In this document: positions 45,750 through 55,444 of the stretch, piece after piece
Position numbering within the stretch: the stretch's first letter is position 1
How the letters are laid out: each line of letters opens with the position of its first letter
NCBI GenBank assembly: GCA_021432635.1
Contig: MU270057.1
Location: 248,001-312,000, forward strand
Direction of reading: 5' to 3'
Source: Thozetella sp. PMI_491
Lineage: Eukaryota > Ascomycota > Sordariomycetes > Chaetosphaeriales > Chaetosphaeriaceae
DNA: 64,000 nt
Translations under genes and position numbers: made by a program
The notes under the pieces: generated by a model
The model's database searches: none
What the model saw: the letters and a program-made list of their open reading frames with translations, nothing else
What the model was told of the DNA's origin: nothing

Positions 45750-46932
45750 ATGTCCGAAGGCTTCTCTACCAAGGGTAAGGTCGTCGCCATTACCGGAGGG
45801 GGCTCAGGTATGTCTCTGTATGATTGGGAACTGGCCAACACCAATGCTTACCGCGTTATAGGCATTGGTCTAAGCTACGCACAACTCGCTCATGAACACG
45901 GCGCCAAGGGTATTTTGATTGGCGATTTGCGTCTAACAGAAGAAGCGCAGAGGTTCGTAGACGCGCACGACAATGTTGTTTTCCAAGAGTGCGATGTGAT
46001 CAAGTGGGCCGAGCTTCAGGGAATCATTGATGCAGCCAAGGCTGCCTTTGGCGAGATTCCCGATGTGTTTATCGCCTCAGCTGGCCTCTTCGAGCCTGTA
46101 GGTTTTTCCTTTGCCTATGCGAATTTTACTGACCAGGTAGCCGTACTCCAACTTTTGGGCCGACCCGGAGCCACTAGATGCAAACGGCTACGCCAGCGTG
46201 GATGTCAACGTAAACCATCCGGTATGTTGTGCTAATTCTTCCTCCAGGCTATCCCTAACCGGCGCCAGATCAAACTAACTCGACTTGCCATCCGCGCTCT
46301 TCTTGGGGCTGGCAAGAAAGGAATTGTTGTCCTCGTGGCTTCCATCGCTGGATACAGCAAGCAATACTGCGCGCCAATATGTACGAACATCTGCCTGAGG
46401 CCATTACCACATGGAGTCGTCGTGGAAACGTTGGCGACTCAAATACTAACATGCAACAGATTCAGCTACGAAACATGCTGTCGTTGGTTTCACTCGCTCC
46501 ATGGGTGATACCGAACAGCTGCAGCATGTCAAAGTGGTGTGTGTTTGTCCCGGGTGAGCGCGACCACTCCACAACGCAGCCGCGCGGCAGCCTGCTAACC
46601 TCTGCAGCATTGTTTCCACTCCTATTTGGACTGTGGGGCACCCCGGTGCGGCGGAGCGATTTGGCGTAACTCCGGCCATCTCAATTGGTGCGGAGAAAGT
46701 GGCTGAGGTTATCGAGGACGCGGTGCAATCCTCCAAGTACCCCGGGGGGACAATTATCGAGGTATCCGCCCTGGGGACCCGTGTGATACCGGAGTGGCAC
46801 ATTGACCCGCCCGGTATGATCGATGGGAAGATGGCCGAGGGCACTGACGTTCCGCCCGAGATGATCCAGCGGGCTCTGGAGCCCATTTTAGCTGTCACGG
46901 CGGCGGAGAAGAGTACCACTGCTTCCGCTTAG
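45750..46932 (+). CDS. short-chain dehydrogenase/reductase
   Basis: Six exons (45750-45807, 45862-46097, 46141-46221, 46269-46380, 46460-46553, 46608-46932) join in frame into 301 residues. The cofactor motif TGGGSGIG straddles intron 1. The NAG-type motif region reads VFIASAGLFEP and the catalytic Tyr-Lys pair is YSATKHAVVG, straddling intron 4, with serine in VLVASIAGYS. It resembles 15-hydroxyprostaglandin-dehydrogenase-like fungal SDRs and is predicted to be cytosolic. It could oxidise a dihydrodiol or a side-chain alcohol of the aromatic substrate. Neighbours are P450 A (divergent) and the phenol-hydroxylase-type flavoprotein (downstream, same strand). Confidence 0.9.
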
Positions 46933-47703
46933 GAAGGGGAGCCCTCGACCTCCTCTTTCTTGGGCCGGGGCTCCGGGTGACGGACAGCTAAAATTCCGAG
47001 TACCCACTTTCTGCTCTCTCAATTCGCCCACTTCAAATGCGCAGAGTCAGGAAGCCTAGGCTGGCGAGAAGATGTGGACGAGTAGTTAGGTACTGTCTCC
47101 GAATTTAGAGTCACATGAAATTTTATCAGTGTTGCCGTACAAAACTACCTAGGCCTTTGTTGTCCTCTAACCGCCTGTAGGATCTGATAAAATATTATGA
47201 TGCGTTGGGTGTATTTGTTGCGCCTGATATGCAAGCTTGCAGACATGTAGAGAGCAGCATGACTAGCCGCTAGATTTAGGTAAATGGCTATTCTCAAATC
47301 GGGGCGGTTGAATTCTGTAAAATTGGAGGGAACTTGGCAGAACGTCCTACGGGTTGGTGCGCGGAGACTAGAGCCTACTGCTTGTTGCCCAGGGTCAGCT
47401 CCAGCAGTTCCGGCCCCATCCGGCCACCCATCTGCCATGTACTGGGTGGCAAGTTTCGGCCCAGCAAACTAATTTTTTTTAGTCCTGCAGTTAGCTCTTG
47501 GAGCACGTAGCAACTCCTCCATAACAAACCGAAATACCGTCGTATCTATCCATCTGTCTTAGCTCGCAGGGCCAGTTCTATCCTGTTGTTTATACGGGCA
47601 GTGGACATCGAAAGAGTTACAACTTACGAATCACCAAACTCACGGCTCTAGGGACACCCCGTACACCTTTTGATAGATTAGTCGAGCTTAGCATATAGGC
47701 ACG
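46933..47703. other. intergenic between SDR and phenol-hydroxylase-type gene
   Basis: About 770 bases without a gene. CGG-rich strings occur at 46961-46980 (GGGCCGGGGCTCCGGG) and at 47409-47423 (TCCGGCCCCATCCGG). Confidence 0.5.
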
Positions 47704-49728
47704 ATGGAAATGACCACTCTCCCCAAGGACTGCGTGCTGATCGCTGGCGGAGGGCCTATTGGCATGGTGACGGCCAAGGTCCTGGCATTTCACGGGATAA
47801 AGTCTATTATACTAGAGCGGAACAATACCACGACAAAGTGCGTTTTATTCACCCCATTACGGTGTTGCGTTGAAAGCTCACAATCTCAGGTGGCCAAAGA
47901 TGGACCTAACTAATGCCCGCTCTATGGAGATCTTTCGTATCCTGGGGCTCGCAGATGGCTTGCGCGAACAAGGTAAGTCGGCTCACTGCTGGACTAGTCG
48001 AACCGTACTAATACTATAGGCGTCGCCACAAATGAGCCCACCAATGCAATCTTCAGTACCGGCTTGAATGGCGGGCGAGTCTTGTCGGCGTGGGACCTGC
48101 CATCTGTGGATGACTACTGCCAACAAATACTTACAACCAATGATGGTACACAGCCTCGTGAGCCCTACCAGCGCATCTCTCAGACTATATTTGAGGCTTG
48201 GATGAGGGAGCGCATCGATGAGGACCCGCTCGTAGACTTACGCTTCGGCTGGCGCGTCGAGACGGTACGCGAGACAGCGAACGTCGTCGAAGTAGAAGCA
48301 ATCGAGGAGTCATCGGGGCGGGGACATTTGCTCAAAGCTCGATACATGGTGGCTTGTGATGGCGCCTCTAGCAAGACAAGACGTTCGCTACAGATTCCGC
48401 TCACTGGCGGTCCCATGTACGTCCGCATCGGGGAGCTTTTGTCGCGCCGTGCTGACGAGCAGGCCTGTTCAATTCTTGCTTGTTCACTTTCGTTCAAATG
48501 ATCTTGCTCGAATTAACGCCCAGGGCAAGTTCTGGCATTTCTTTACTCTTGAGCCGGGCAAATTCGACGGCAGCGTCATCTCTCAGAACGCGAAGGTAAG
48601 TGGTGTCCTCTAATAGCGCTCCATCACACGAGTTAACACCGCTAGGATGTCTTTACCGTGCATCTGCCTCTGGCGCTCGACGCTGACGCAAACAAAATCG
48701 GGTCAGAAGAGGCTATATACACAGCACTAGGAGGAAAGAATGGGCCTTTCGAAATCAAGATTGACGAAGTCTTCGTACGGTCATCATGGCGACCGAGCAT
48801 TGCTGTTGCCGATACCTTTGTCTCGGAACATCTACGCGTTTTCCTAGCCGGTGACTCGGCACACCAGAACCCGCCGACGGGCGGGTATGGCATGAACACT
48901 GGGATCGGCGATGCATTCGCCATCGGGTGGCAGCTTGCCGCTGTCATCGACGGCTGGGGCCGGCCGGGTCTCCTGCGTGCGTACAATACCGAACGCAGGC
49001 CTGTATCGTTGACCAATGTGGATCACGCCGGCACGCATATGAACAACCAGTTCGCTGCATTCACCATACTGGATAAGGGTGCCAAGGAAGGAGTTGACAT
49101 GAGCGCCGAGGTGCACCGTCATTACCAAGAGAACGATGGGGAGAATAAAGATCTCGGCATCGAGATGGGCTATCGCTACGTTTCTAACCTATGTATTCCC
49201 GACGAGGCCGATCTCGCCCCGGATGGCTGCCCGCCATGGAACCCGCACACATATATGCCCACGACAGTACCGGGAAGCCGTCCTCCTCATGTCTTTCTCA
49301 CAGACGGGTCGTCTGTATTCGACCACTTTGGCAAGAACTTCACGTTGGTGGAGTTCCGAGACGCGAACGACACTGTCGACCGTGGTAGCACTCTCCTAGT
49401 GGATGCTGCCGCCTGCCTGGGCATCCCTCTGACTCACACGGTGTTTGTAGATGAGGCCTATGTGGCTAAAATCTGGCATCAGCCGCTCGTACTGATCCGT
49501 CCCGATTGCCATGTCGCATGGAGAGGTCCCTTCGTCGTTTCTTCGTCACGAGCGGCTAACATCATGCAGACCGTCGCAGGCTACCACGAAACGCTTGCCC
49601 ATGAGTTGCTTGTGACCACCACGCCAAATGTTAGGGTTGGAAAACCAAATGGTGATTTCACCGGGACAGAGAATACTGTTGTCCAGACGGAGTATGTGAT
49701 GCAAGGGATAGGTGATATGCAACGCTAG
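47704..49728 (+). CDS. FAD-dependent aromatic hydroxylase, phenol 2-monooxygenase/MhpA type
   Basis: Five exons (47704-47837, 47890-47972, 48020-48416, 48463-48595, 48646-49728) join in frame into 609 residues. The FAD motif is VLIAGGGPIGMVTAKVLAFHG, the DG motif MVACDGASSKTRRSL, and the GD motif FLAGDSAHQNPPTGGYGMNTG. The C-terminal 190 residues (FDHFGKNFTLVEF, LVLIRPDCHVAWRG) are the thioredoxin-like domain of the phenol hydroxylase/MhpA/PheA group. These enzymes add a hydroxyl ortho to an existing phenolic hydroxyl, producing catechols. That is the step just before extradiol cleavage in bacterial 3-(3-hydroxyphenyl)propionate degradation, and a VOC extradiol dioxygenase lies about 4 kb away. 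It is predicted to be cytosolic. The substrate is unknown. Confidence 0.9.
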
Positions 49729-50084
49729 ATAAAGCCCGGTCGAATAGCCGACATTTAAACTCGAATTAGTTATGCACCAAAATTTACCCAAATCGTGCTC
49801 AACCCCCAATAGTAACGACGAAAAATAAGTAATGAGCTCAAGTATATGATTATTCGACTTGAGGAATTGATTTGCGGTTTTTTCCCGGTCGTCTGTGTTG
49901 AAAAGCCGTTGCATCTGGTAGATATATCTAAACCTCTATGAAGATGCATTCTCCCCACGAGACTATTGTTCGCTAAATGTCTACATCTGCTCGCCAGTGT
50001 AATAAAGACGTTTGGCAGACTAGTTTCGCCGCTTGGATCTGTGACTTTGACGAATAGCAGAAATGTCTACATGTGAGTAGTCAT
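49729..50084. other. short intergenic between convergent genes
   Basis: About 356 bases, A+T-rich, holding the 3' ends of the flavoprotein and P450 B genes. Nothing else is seen. Confidence 0.5.
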
Positions 50085-51844
50085 TCAGATGCGTGCCTTC
50101 TTCCGTGTCCAATCTGCACCTCGTTTCTCGGCCTCCCGCCACTCGTGTTTGATGATGTCGGCATGCTTCTCACTTCGTGGCACTAGGTTCGCGCGGAACC
50201 TAGCAGGTACCATGAGGAAGCCGGGTTCGGTGCGTACTTCGGGTTGCATTTCCGTACCATCGAAATTCTTCGCACGCTGGATGTCGAAAGCCCACAATGT
50301 ACGGGCCATGTTTATATACAAAGAATTCTGGGCTAAGTGCATCCCTGGACAGATGCGACGTCCCGCACCGTATGTGAAGTGGTCTCGCATTTGGCCGTCG
50401 GGTAAGTTGATAGATTCAGCTGTAGTATGCGTGTCGGACATATACCGCTCAGGGCTGTAGGAGTCCGGGCTATCCCACTTCTCGGGATCCCAGTGTATGG
50501 CCCTGCGTGCATTAGACACGGGCAGCAGCAAGGAGAGGCTTTGTGTACTCACCACCAATTCAGCATCACGGCCGTACCCTTGGGAATGAAGTAACCCTCA
50601 TACCAGTCATCCTCTGTCGTAGCGTGCATCATTCCTGTTTTGGTGATGGGCCACCACCGCAATGTCTCCTTCACCATGCAGCGGATGTATGGAAGCTGAT
50701 CTTCGTCCTCAAAACCAGGCATTCGGTCGGGGCCTACTACACGATCGAGCTCTTCCTGGGCGGCACGCACGACATGTGGGTTCAACTGGCATGCTAGAAT
50801 CCAAGCGTTGATGACGGTCGACGTACTCTCGCTACCGGCCTCGACCATACTGCCGGCTGCATATGCCGCCTGCTCCTCGTCGATACCGCTCTTTTCAGGA
50901 CCAGCCAGGTAGAAATCCCTAATGAAGCAGTCCGGCGCGCTGCCTTCGCGCACCTTCTGCACCATGTCACGATACAAACCTAGAAACACTTCGCGATCGT
51001 GCTTCCACCACTTACGTCCCTGAGTCCACCAACCTTGCACCATCCACGATGGGAGGGATGCCAGGCTTGGGAACGCGTCCACCAGCCATGCCCCGGGCTC
51101 TGACATGCGCGTAAAATGGTCCAGAACTTCATAGATCTTGGCAATGACAGGATCTTCCCAGTCCGGCACGCGGTGGCCATAGGTGACCGTCATGACCACA
51201 CTGGCCGAGTACCGCCGATTGATGTCGTAAAACGCTCGGTCATCAGGCGCGTGCAAGAAGTCGTACAGAACCTGCTTGGACTCAAAGTCCTGCACAGGCT
51301 TGTAGGTTTGGCTGGTGCTAAAGTTGAGAGCTGCATGGCTCACCCGTCGCAGATTCTGCCAGCGGCGCCCGTATGGCATAAATATGATACGATTCTCGTT
51401 GGACGTGCACTCAAACGCCATTGGCAACCGATTGCGGGACGAGTATTTGGATCCCCGTTTATCCATCAATTCCTTAACAACGCGCCCGTTGTTTAGCCAG
51501 ACCCAGTCTGTTAGCCCCATCTTCGTGTATACAATAGGGCCGTACTCGCGTGCCCAGCCCCGAGTGATGCCCGCAATCTTGTCCGGGTTAGATAGAGCCA
51601 GGAAATTACCGATTAATGGTAGACCCTTGGGGCCAGGTGGTAAATGGCGTCGTCGCCTGTCGTATGTTGAGATACGGTACGTTAGTGAAACGACGACCTA
51701 TTCCTTTTTAGTCACATCGCGTAGCATTAAAGGTAGACCACGCACCAGAAGTAGGAGAGACGGAATAATGCTTTTCTGCCAGTTCAGACGACTGAAAAAC
51801 ATGCGTAGGCTTTCAAGCCTCTCTGTAATTTGATGTGACTCCAT
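50085..51844 (-). CDS. cytochrome P450 B (microsomal)
   Basis: The main body is two exons, 50553-51656 and 50085-50502, joined in frame. The hinge is HLPPGPKGLPLIGN, the oxygen-binding helix AGSMVEAGSESTST, ExxR is KETLRWWP, and the heme loop FTYGAGRRICPGMH. It resembles the same broad CYP group as P450 A, but the two are distant. A first exon from the ATG at 51844 carries an anchor-like stretch (SIIPSLLLLVRGLPL). The only phase-correct junction I found uses a GC donor at 51725 (exon 1 51726-51844), giving 546 residues. With a GT donor the frame fails or meets TAG. The 5' structure is therefore tentative. CGG-type strings occur at 52042-52080, about 200-235 bases upstream. Confidence 0.82.
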
Positions 51845-52277
51845 GTTCGCTACCATGCCTAGGTGTCCTGATTCCAGTCTTGTCTAGACGAAATCGAACA
51901 GATATAGGCATGTAGTCGCAGCGTACAATGGCCAACAGGTGCGGCTAGAGTCCCAATTCTCCTATCGTATTTCTGACCGCATTACGTCGGATAGCCGGTC
52001 TCTAGTCTGCTTCACTTGCGCGGAGCGTCGGTTCTTCTCGACCCGGCCACTCGGAGAAAGCCGGCGCTGTAGCTCCGGGCAGGTAGCTTTGCTAGGTGTG
52101 CGTCATAATCCTGGTGACTTATACCCAGGAAGAAGACCAATACGCCCAGAAAAATAAAAGTAAGTGGTCCCATTAAGAGGTAGCAAAGTGATTATGCGAC
52201 AGGAAATATGATGATACCCAGAATATTCCGCAGGTCTTTGATATCCACTAATTTCTCTCAAACAACCCATGATCTAA
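51845..52277. other. promoter region of P450 B
   Basis: About 430 bases, no gene. It contains CCCGGCCACTCGGAG at 52042-52056 and CTCCGGG near 52073, both related to the repeats in other promoters of the cluster. Confidence 0.5.
52042..52080. promoter_or_regulatory. CGG-type repeats upstream of P450 B
   Basis: CCCGGCCACTCGGAG followed by CCGGCG and CTCCGGGC, resembling the CTCGGAG and CCGGG half-sites found upstream of P450 A and the FAH-family gene. Confidence 0.4.
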
Positions 52278-52927
52278 TCAACCCTGCTTCTTAAACTCAA
52301 CAGATTCGCTAAGATTCTGGGTGCATGTAGTATCAGCCACCTTAGTAGCCATGTCCACGGGAAACGAGTAGTGCTCGTGGACAAGCTTCCAGCTACCCTC
52401 CACCTTCCGCACGATACTTGTAGAGCGAAAAGTGAAGTCGTAAGGGGTACCATCGGCGGCAGTTCCCGCGACGTTTTGCAGCGCCGTGTAGTATCCGCAC
52501 TCCGTTGTGATGGCCATGATCTCTACGTCCTTAAATCCCTGCTTTGTGTGTCCGAGATACGGCGTGATGTGGTCATAGTGCGGCTCTAACTTGGAGCGGC
52601 GCAGCGTGCCCATCAAATCCCACATTGAGTAGTCCTGCATCTCGAAGAAGGCCTTGCCCGCGGCCGGATCGACTCCGCTGACAACGTTAAGGAAATGGCC
52701 GAAGCCTTTGAACCAATCCAGAATCTCCTGCTCCACATGCGCAAGAGTGGGATCATGGTACTAAGCGTGTAAGTGGTGAAAAGTCGTGACGGGCCCGCCG
52801 CTTACCTTGGACAGAGGAGCACCGAGGTTCTTGTGCAAAGCATCTATGGTGGTAAAGTCAACCTATAGAAATTAGCCCTCGTCAAATGAGAGCTCGGGAG
52901 TCTTACCTCCTTCTTCCAGCCCGCCAT
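52278..52927 (-). CDS. SnoaL-like (NTF2-fold) protein 1
   Basis: Three exons (52907-52927, 52806-52862, 52278-52760) join in frame into 186 residues. The text EILDWFKGFGHFLNVVSGVD, HYDHITPYLGHTKQGFKDVE, FRSTSIVRKVEGSWKLVHEH and SFPVDM fits the SnoaL-like/ketosteroid-isomerase superfamily, a small alpha+beta barrel used by cyclases, dehydratases and isomerases. Key acid-base residues cannot be assigned with certainty. A CGG-N4-CGG site lies at 53083-53092, about 155-165 bases upstream. It sits next to the extradiol dioxygenase gene on the same strand, so it may process a dienone or ring-cleavage product. Confidence 0.78.
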
Positions 52928-53401
52928 TATGTGAGAGAATGATGTACTATTTGTAACGATACTATTTTTCTCTTTTTGTCCAGTGGAGTGAAAGTCTATT
53001 GCCAGGGTCCTGTGCTGTTTAATTTGGCCATACTTGACAGAAGGGTTACGGATCAGATATAAATCGAATTTGCATTCGACATCGGCTACCGGAGTTGTCT
53101 TTTCCGGCGGTAGGCACGCTTAGTAATGGACAATGGATCAAGATGCTGTCAGTACAGAATTAATCCCATGCATTCTAAGCTCTCATGTCAAGACATTTTG
53201 GGTCTTTGAGGGAGCTTGGGCTTGTTTCCGGTACTATGGAGTAGCCAATGGGATTGGAGACGTTGACTGGCTAGATGTCTACTGGAAAAGACTATAAATA
53301 ATCACATGGACAATACTTATTGCCGTCTCAAAAGAAACAATGCTTAGGCGCGATACAAATTGAAATCTTGATGGTATTTATTACTCATTCCTACTTGATA
53401 C
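52928..53401. other. intergenic between SnoaL-like 1 and extradiol dioxygenase
   Basis: About 470 bases. It contains the CGGCTACCGG site near 53083 and no gene. Confidence 0.5.
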
Positions 53402-54028
53402 CTAGTGCGCATCATCGACTATGTTGTAGCTCTCGCGTACGTCTGGCGGAGGTGGTGACAGTAACGGAAGTCCCTCCAACCCTCGAGGACCGATCTTCGC
53501 TCTGCGCATCATCCCCTTTGGGTCTTCCCCCTTCTTTAAGCGAGATATCATGTCCTCCGGGTCTAGATCAACTCCAATCGGATTCTCCAGGAACTCGGGA
53601 CTCATCATGAACTCGCTGGCCGCCTCAGCGGTATCAAACACATCGACCTGCGTCTCAATCTGATTGCCATCGGGGTCCTGATAGTACAAGCTGATGGTGG
53701 GTCCATGATTGACGCACCATATAGGTAAAATGCCGCGGTCCCTTCGCTGTGTGTATGCCGTGAACAGGTCATCAAGGGAGTCAAAGGTGAAGGCGACGTG
53801 AGCCAGCCCCGCGACAGTAGGATCTCTGGGCTTGGTGTCCGGGATATTGGCAATAGCAATGCGGTGGTGCTCGTAATCGTATGTCAAGAACGCCATAGCC
53901 GGAGTTTCCAGGGAGGCTTGGGCACCGAGGAAGGTCTTGTAGAAAGCGACCATGGACGCATAATTGCTCGTGCGAAGCACTATGTGAGCGAGGTGCTTAG
54001 GTGAGACCACCTTACTGTTGTCAGCCAT
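53402..54028 (-). CDS. VOC-family extradiol ring-cleavage dioxygenase (one-domain, BphC/HsaC-like)
   Basis: This single-exon protein has 208 residues. It has one vicinal-oxygen-chelate module whose motifs match the catalytic domain of type I extradiol dioxygenases (2,3-dihydroxybiphenyl 1,2-dioxygenase class). The likely Fe(II) ligands are His15 (HLAHIVLRT), His77 (GLAHVAFTF) and Glu125 (GNQIETQVD). The acid-base histidine is His55 in the HH pair of EHHRIAIANI, the position of BphC His195. NHGPTISLYYQDPDGN supplies the second-shell His108 and the active-site Tyr. Such enzymes open catechols by meta cleavage. A Pro-rich tail follows the domain. Glyoxalase I or a non-catalytic VOC protein is the alternative, but neither would need the HH pair. 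It is predicted to be cytosolic. A TATA element lies about 70 bases upstream. Confidence 0.85.
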   Translation of the reverse strand: MADNSKVVSPKHLAHIVLRTSNYASMVAFYKTFLGAQASLETPAMAFLTYDYEHHRIAIANIPDTKPRDPTVAGLAHVAFTFDSLDDLFTAYTQRRDRGILPIWCVNHGPTISLYYQDPDGNQIETQVDVFDTAEAASEFMMSPEFLENPIGVDLDPEDMISRLKKGEDPKGMMRRAKIGPRGLEGLPLLSPPPPDVRESYNIVDDAH

Positions 54029-54421
54029 TTGCGGAGAAGAGTAGTGATATTTATTGCGAGCAAGATGATAGTTCGGCGAGGGGCAGGCAGAGGCGGTGTA
54101 TATATAGCCGCGGTTACTGGGGGCTTTTCGCGATTAATATGCAAGTCTGCGTTAGTGCCTGCAGAAGTCGTCAACTTTCACAAGTACTACCTCTTCAGAT
54201 TCTACAACTATACTTTGTTTCTGTTCCGAAATAGCCTCCAGATGGGACCCCCACCCCCAGGGCAAGCGTTAAGGTTACGGGAAGTTGTTATTTCAGTTGG
54301 TACAGCCAGCCCATCAGCCCATCTACTAAGTTTTATCTGCAACTCTTTCTCAAATATGACCAATAAATTAGTATGTGAGGGAGTCTACGAGACGATGGTC
54401 GAGTGTCCATAAACCGGCGAA
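54029..54421. other. intergenic, promoter of extradiol dioxygenase
   Basis: About 390 bases, containing the TATA element at 54098-54105 and no gene. Confidence 0.5.
54098..54105 (-). promoter_or_regulatory. TATA box of the extradiol dioxygenase gene
   Basis: An 8-base alternating TA tract about 70 bases upstream of the ATG at 54028, on the minus strand preceded by GC. Confidence 0.5.
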
Positions 54422-54969
54422 TCAGCCTTGCAGTGCTAATACTAGTGCGGATGAGTCCTATATCAGTTAGCCCGAGAGCACAGCCTGGCATCTAAAGCAC
54501 TTACACCCCATACTTGGTACAGTTGAATTAGAGGATGCTCGCTTTCCGGGTTGAGAATGGTGATGCGTCCTACGAATTCCCCCTTGACTGACTTGCCGTT
54601 GCGCAGGCCCATAGCCACATTTCCAATGAACAGCAAATCGCTAGCCGCCTCATCGGCTGCATATACTCTCAAAACCTCGTGCCGCCTGGTGGCGATGGCG
54701 GTCCAGGCATGGATCCGAGACTGTCTGAGGGCTAATTAAAAGTCAGCGACACGCTATAGACTAGCATGCACCGTCGTACCGCTTGCTCCTTTGAATGGCT
54801 GGCCTCCAAAATAAGCTACACCATTTGGGGAGAATATCTCGACGAGTGCATCCCCAACATCCGGGCTGTCGTCGTCAAGCAGGCCCAGGAATTTGTCTAC
54901 AAGTAATTTGACCGCTGATGGCACGTAGACACCGGTCGGCCATTCCGTTGCTGCAGTGTTGTAACCCAT
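54422..54969 (-). CDS. SnoaL-like (NTF2-fold) protein 2
   Basis: Three exons (54780-54969, 54505-54731, 54422-54457) join in frame into 150 residues. The pattern AVKLLVDKFLGLLDDDSPDVG, LVEIFSPNGVAYFGGQPFKG and EFVGRITILNPES, with helices first and sheet later, fits the SnoaL-like/NTF2 fold of small polyketide cyclases and isomerases. It is unrelated in detail to SnoaL-like protein 1. The short last exon (DSSALVLALQG) is supported by phase only. A GC-rich promoter with CGG repeats and a 10-bp tandem duplication lies upstream. It is the third gene of a minus-strand run with the dioxygenase and SnoaL-like 1, though with individual promoters. Confidence 0.7.
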
Positions 54970-55444
54970 GATGAATCAACGACCCGTTTAGGTGTTCTCC
55001 TAGGGTTAGTTGGCGCGCTGGATCAAGTAGAGCGAGAGGTGCCGCATCGCGGGAAAGCGGCACTCGGAGCCTAACCGTGGGATCGGAATCGAAATCCTTC
55101 CTTCTCCGCATGCATATGCGGGTTGTGATTGCTCCGGCATCCTAAGTTCCGAGCGCCCCGGAGCGCCCCGCGCGGCCCGGGATGCAGTGGCCGCACAACT
55201 CGGAACGGAGTCGGAACTCTGCGTCACTCTAGACTCGCACAGTATCCATGGAGCAAGTAAGGAAGCAACGCGGGGACCTGAGCATGGTAGTTCCGGGTAA
55301 TTCCGTGCTGGCATGAAGTCGGGGCGAAGTAATTATCCCAAAGACTGCCCGCGCGTGGAAGCTGAATCATCTGGATTAACGCGCGCAATTTGCTTTCAGT
55401 CATCTTGATCCATCCAAGCCATTTTCGCTCATGCAAATACAGGT
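54970..55444. other. divergent promoter region, SnoaL-like 2 and Zn2Cys6 regulator
   Basis: About 475 bases, GC-rich at 55020-55215, with CTCGGAG, CCGAG and CCCCGG strings. No gene. Confidence 0.5.
55151..55170. repeat. 10-bp tandem duplication (GAGCGCCCCG x2)
   Basis: Two perfect copies sit in a GC-rich promoter segment about 180-200 bases upstream of the SnoaL-like 2 ATG, preceded by TTCCGAG. Each copy with its flanks provides a CCGGAG or CCGAG half-site. Confidence 0.7.
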
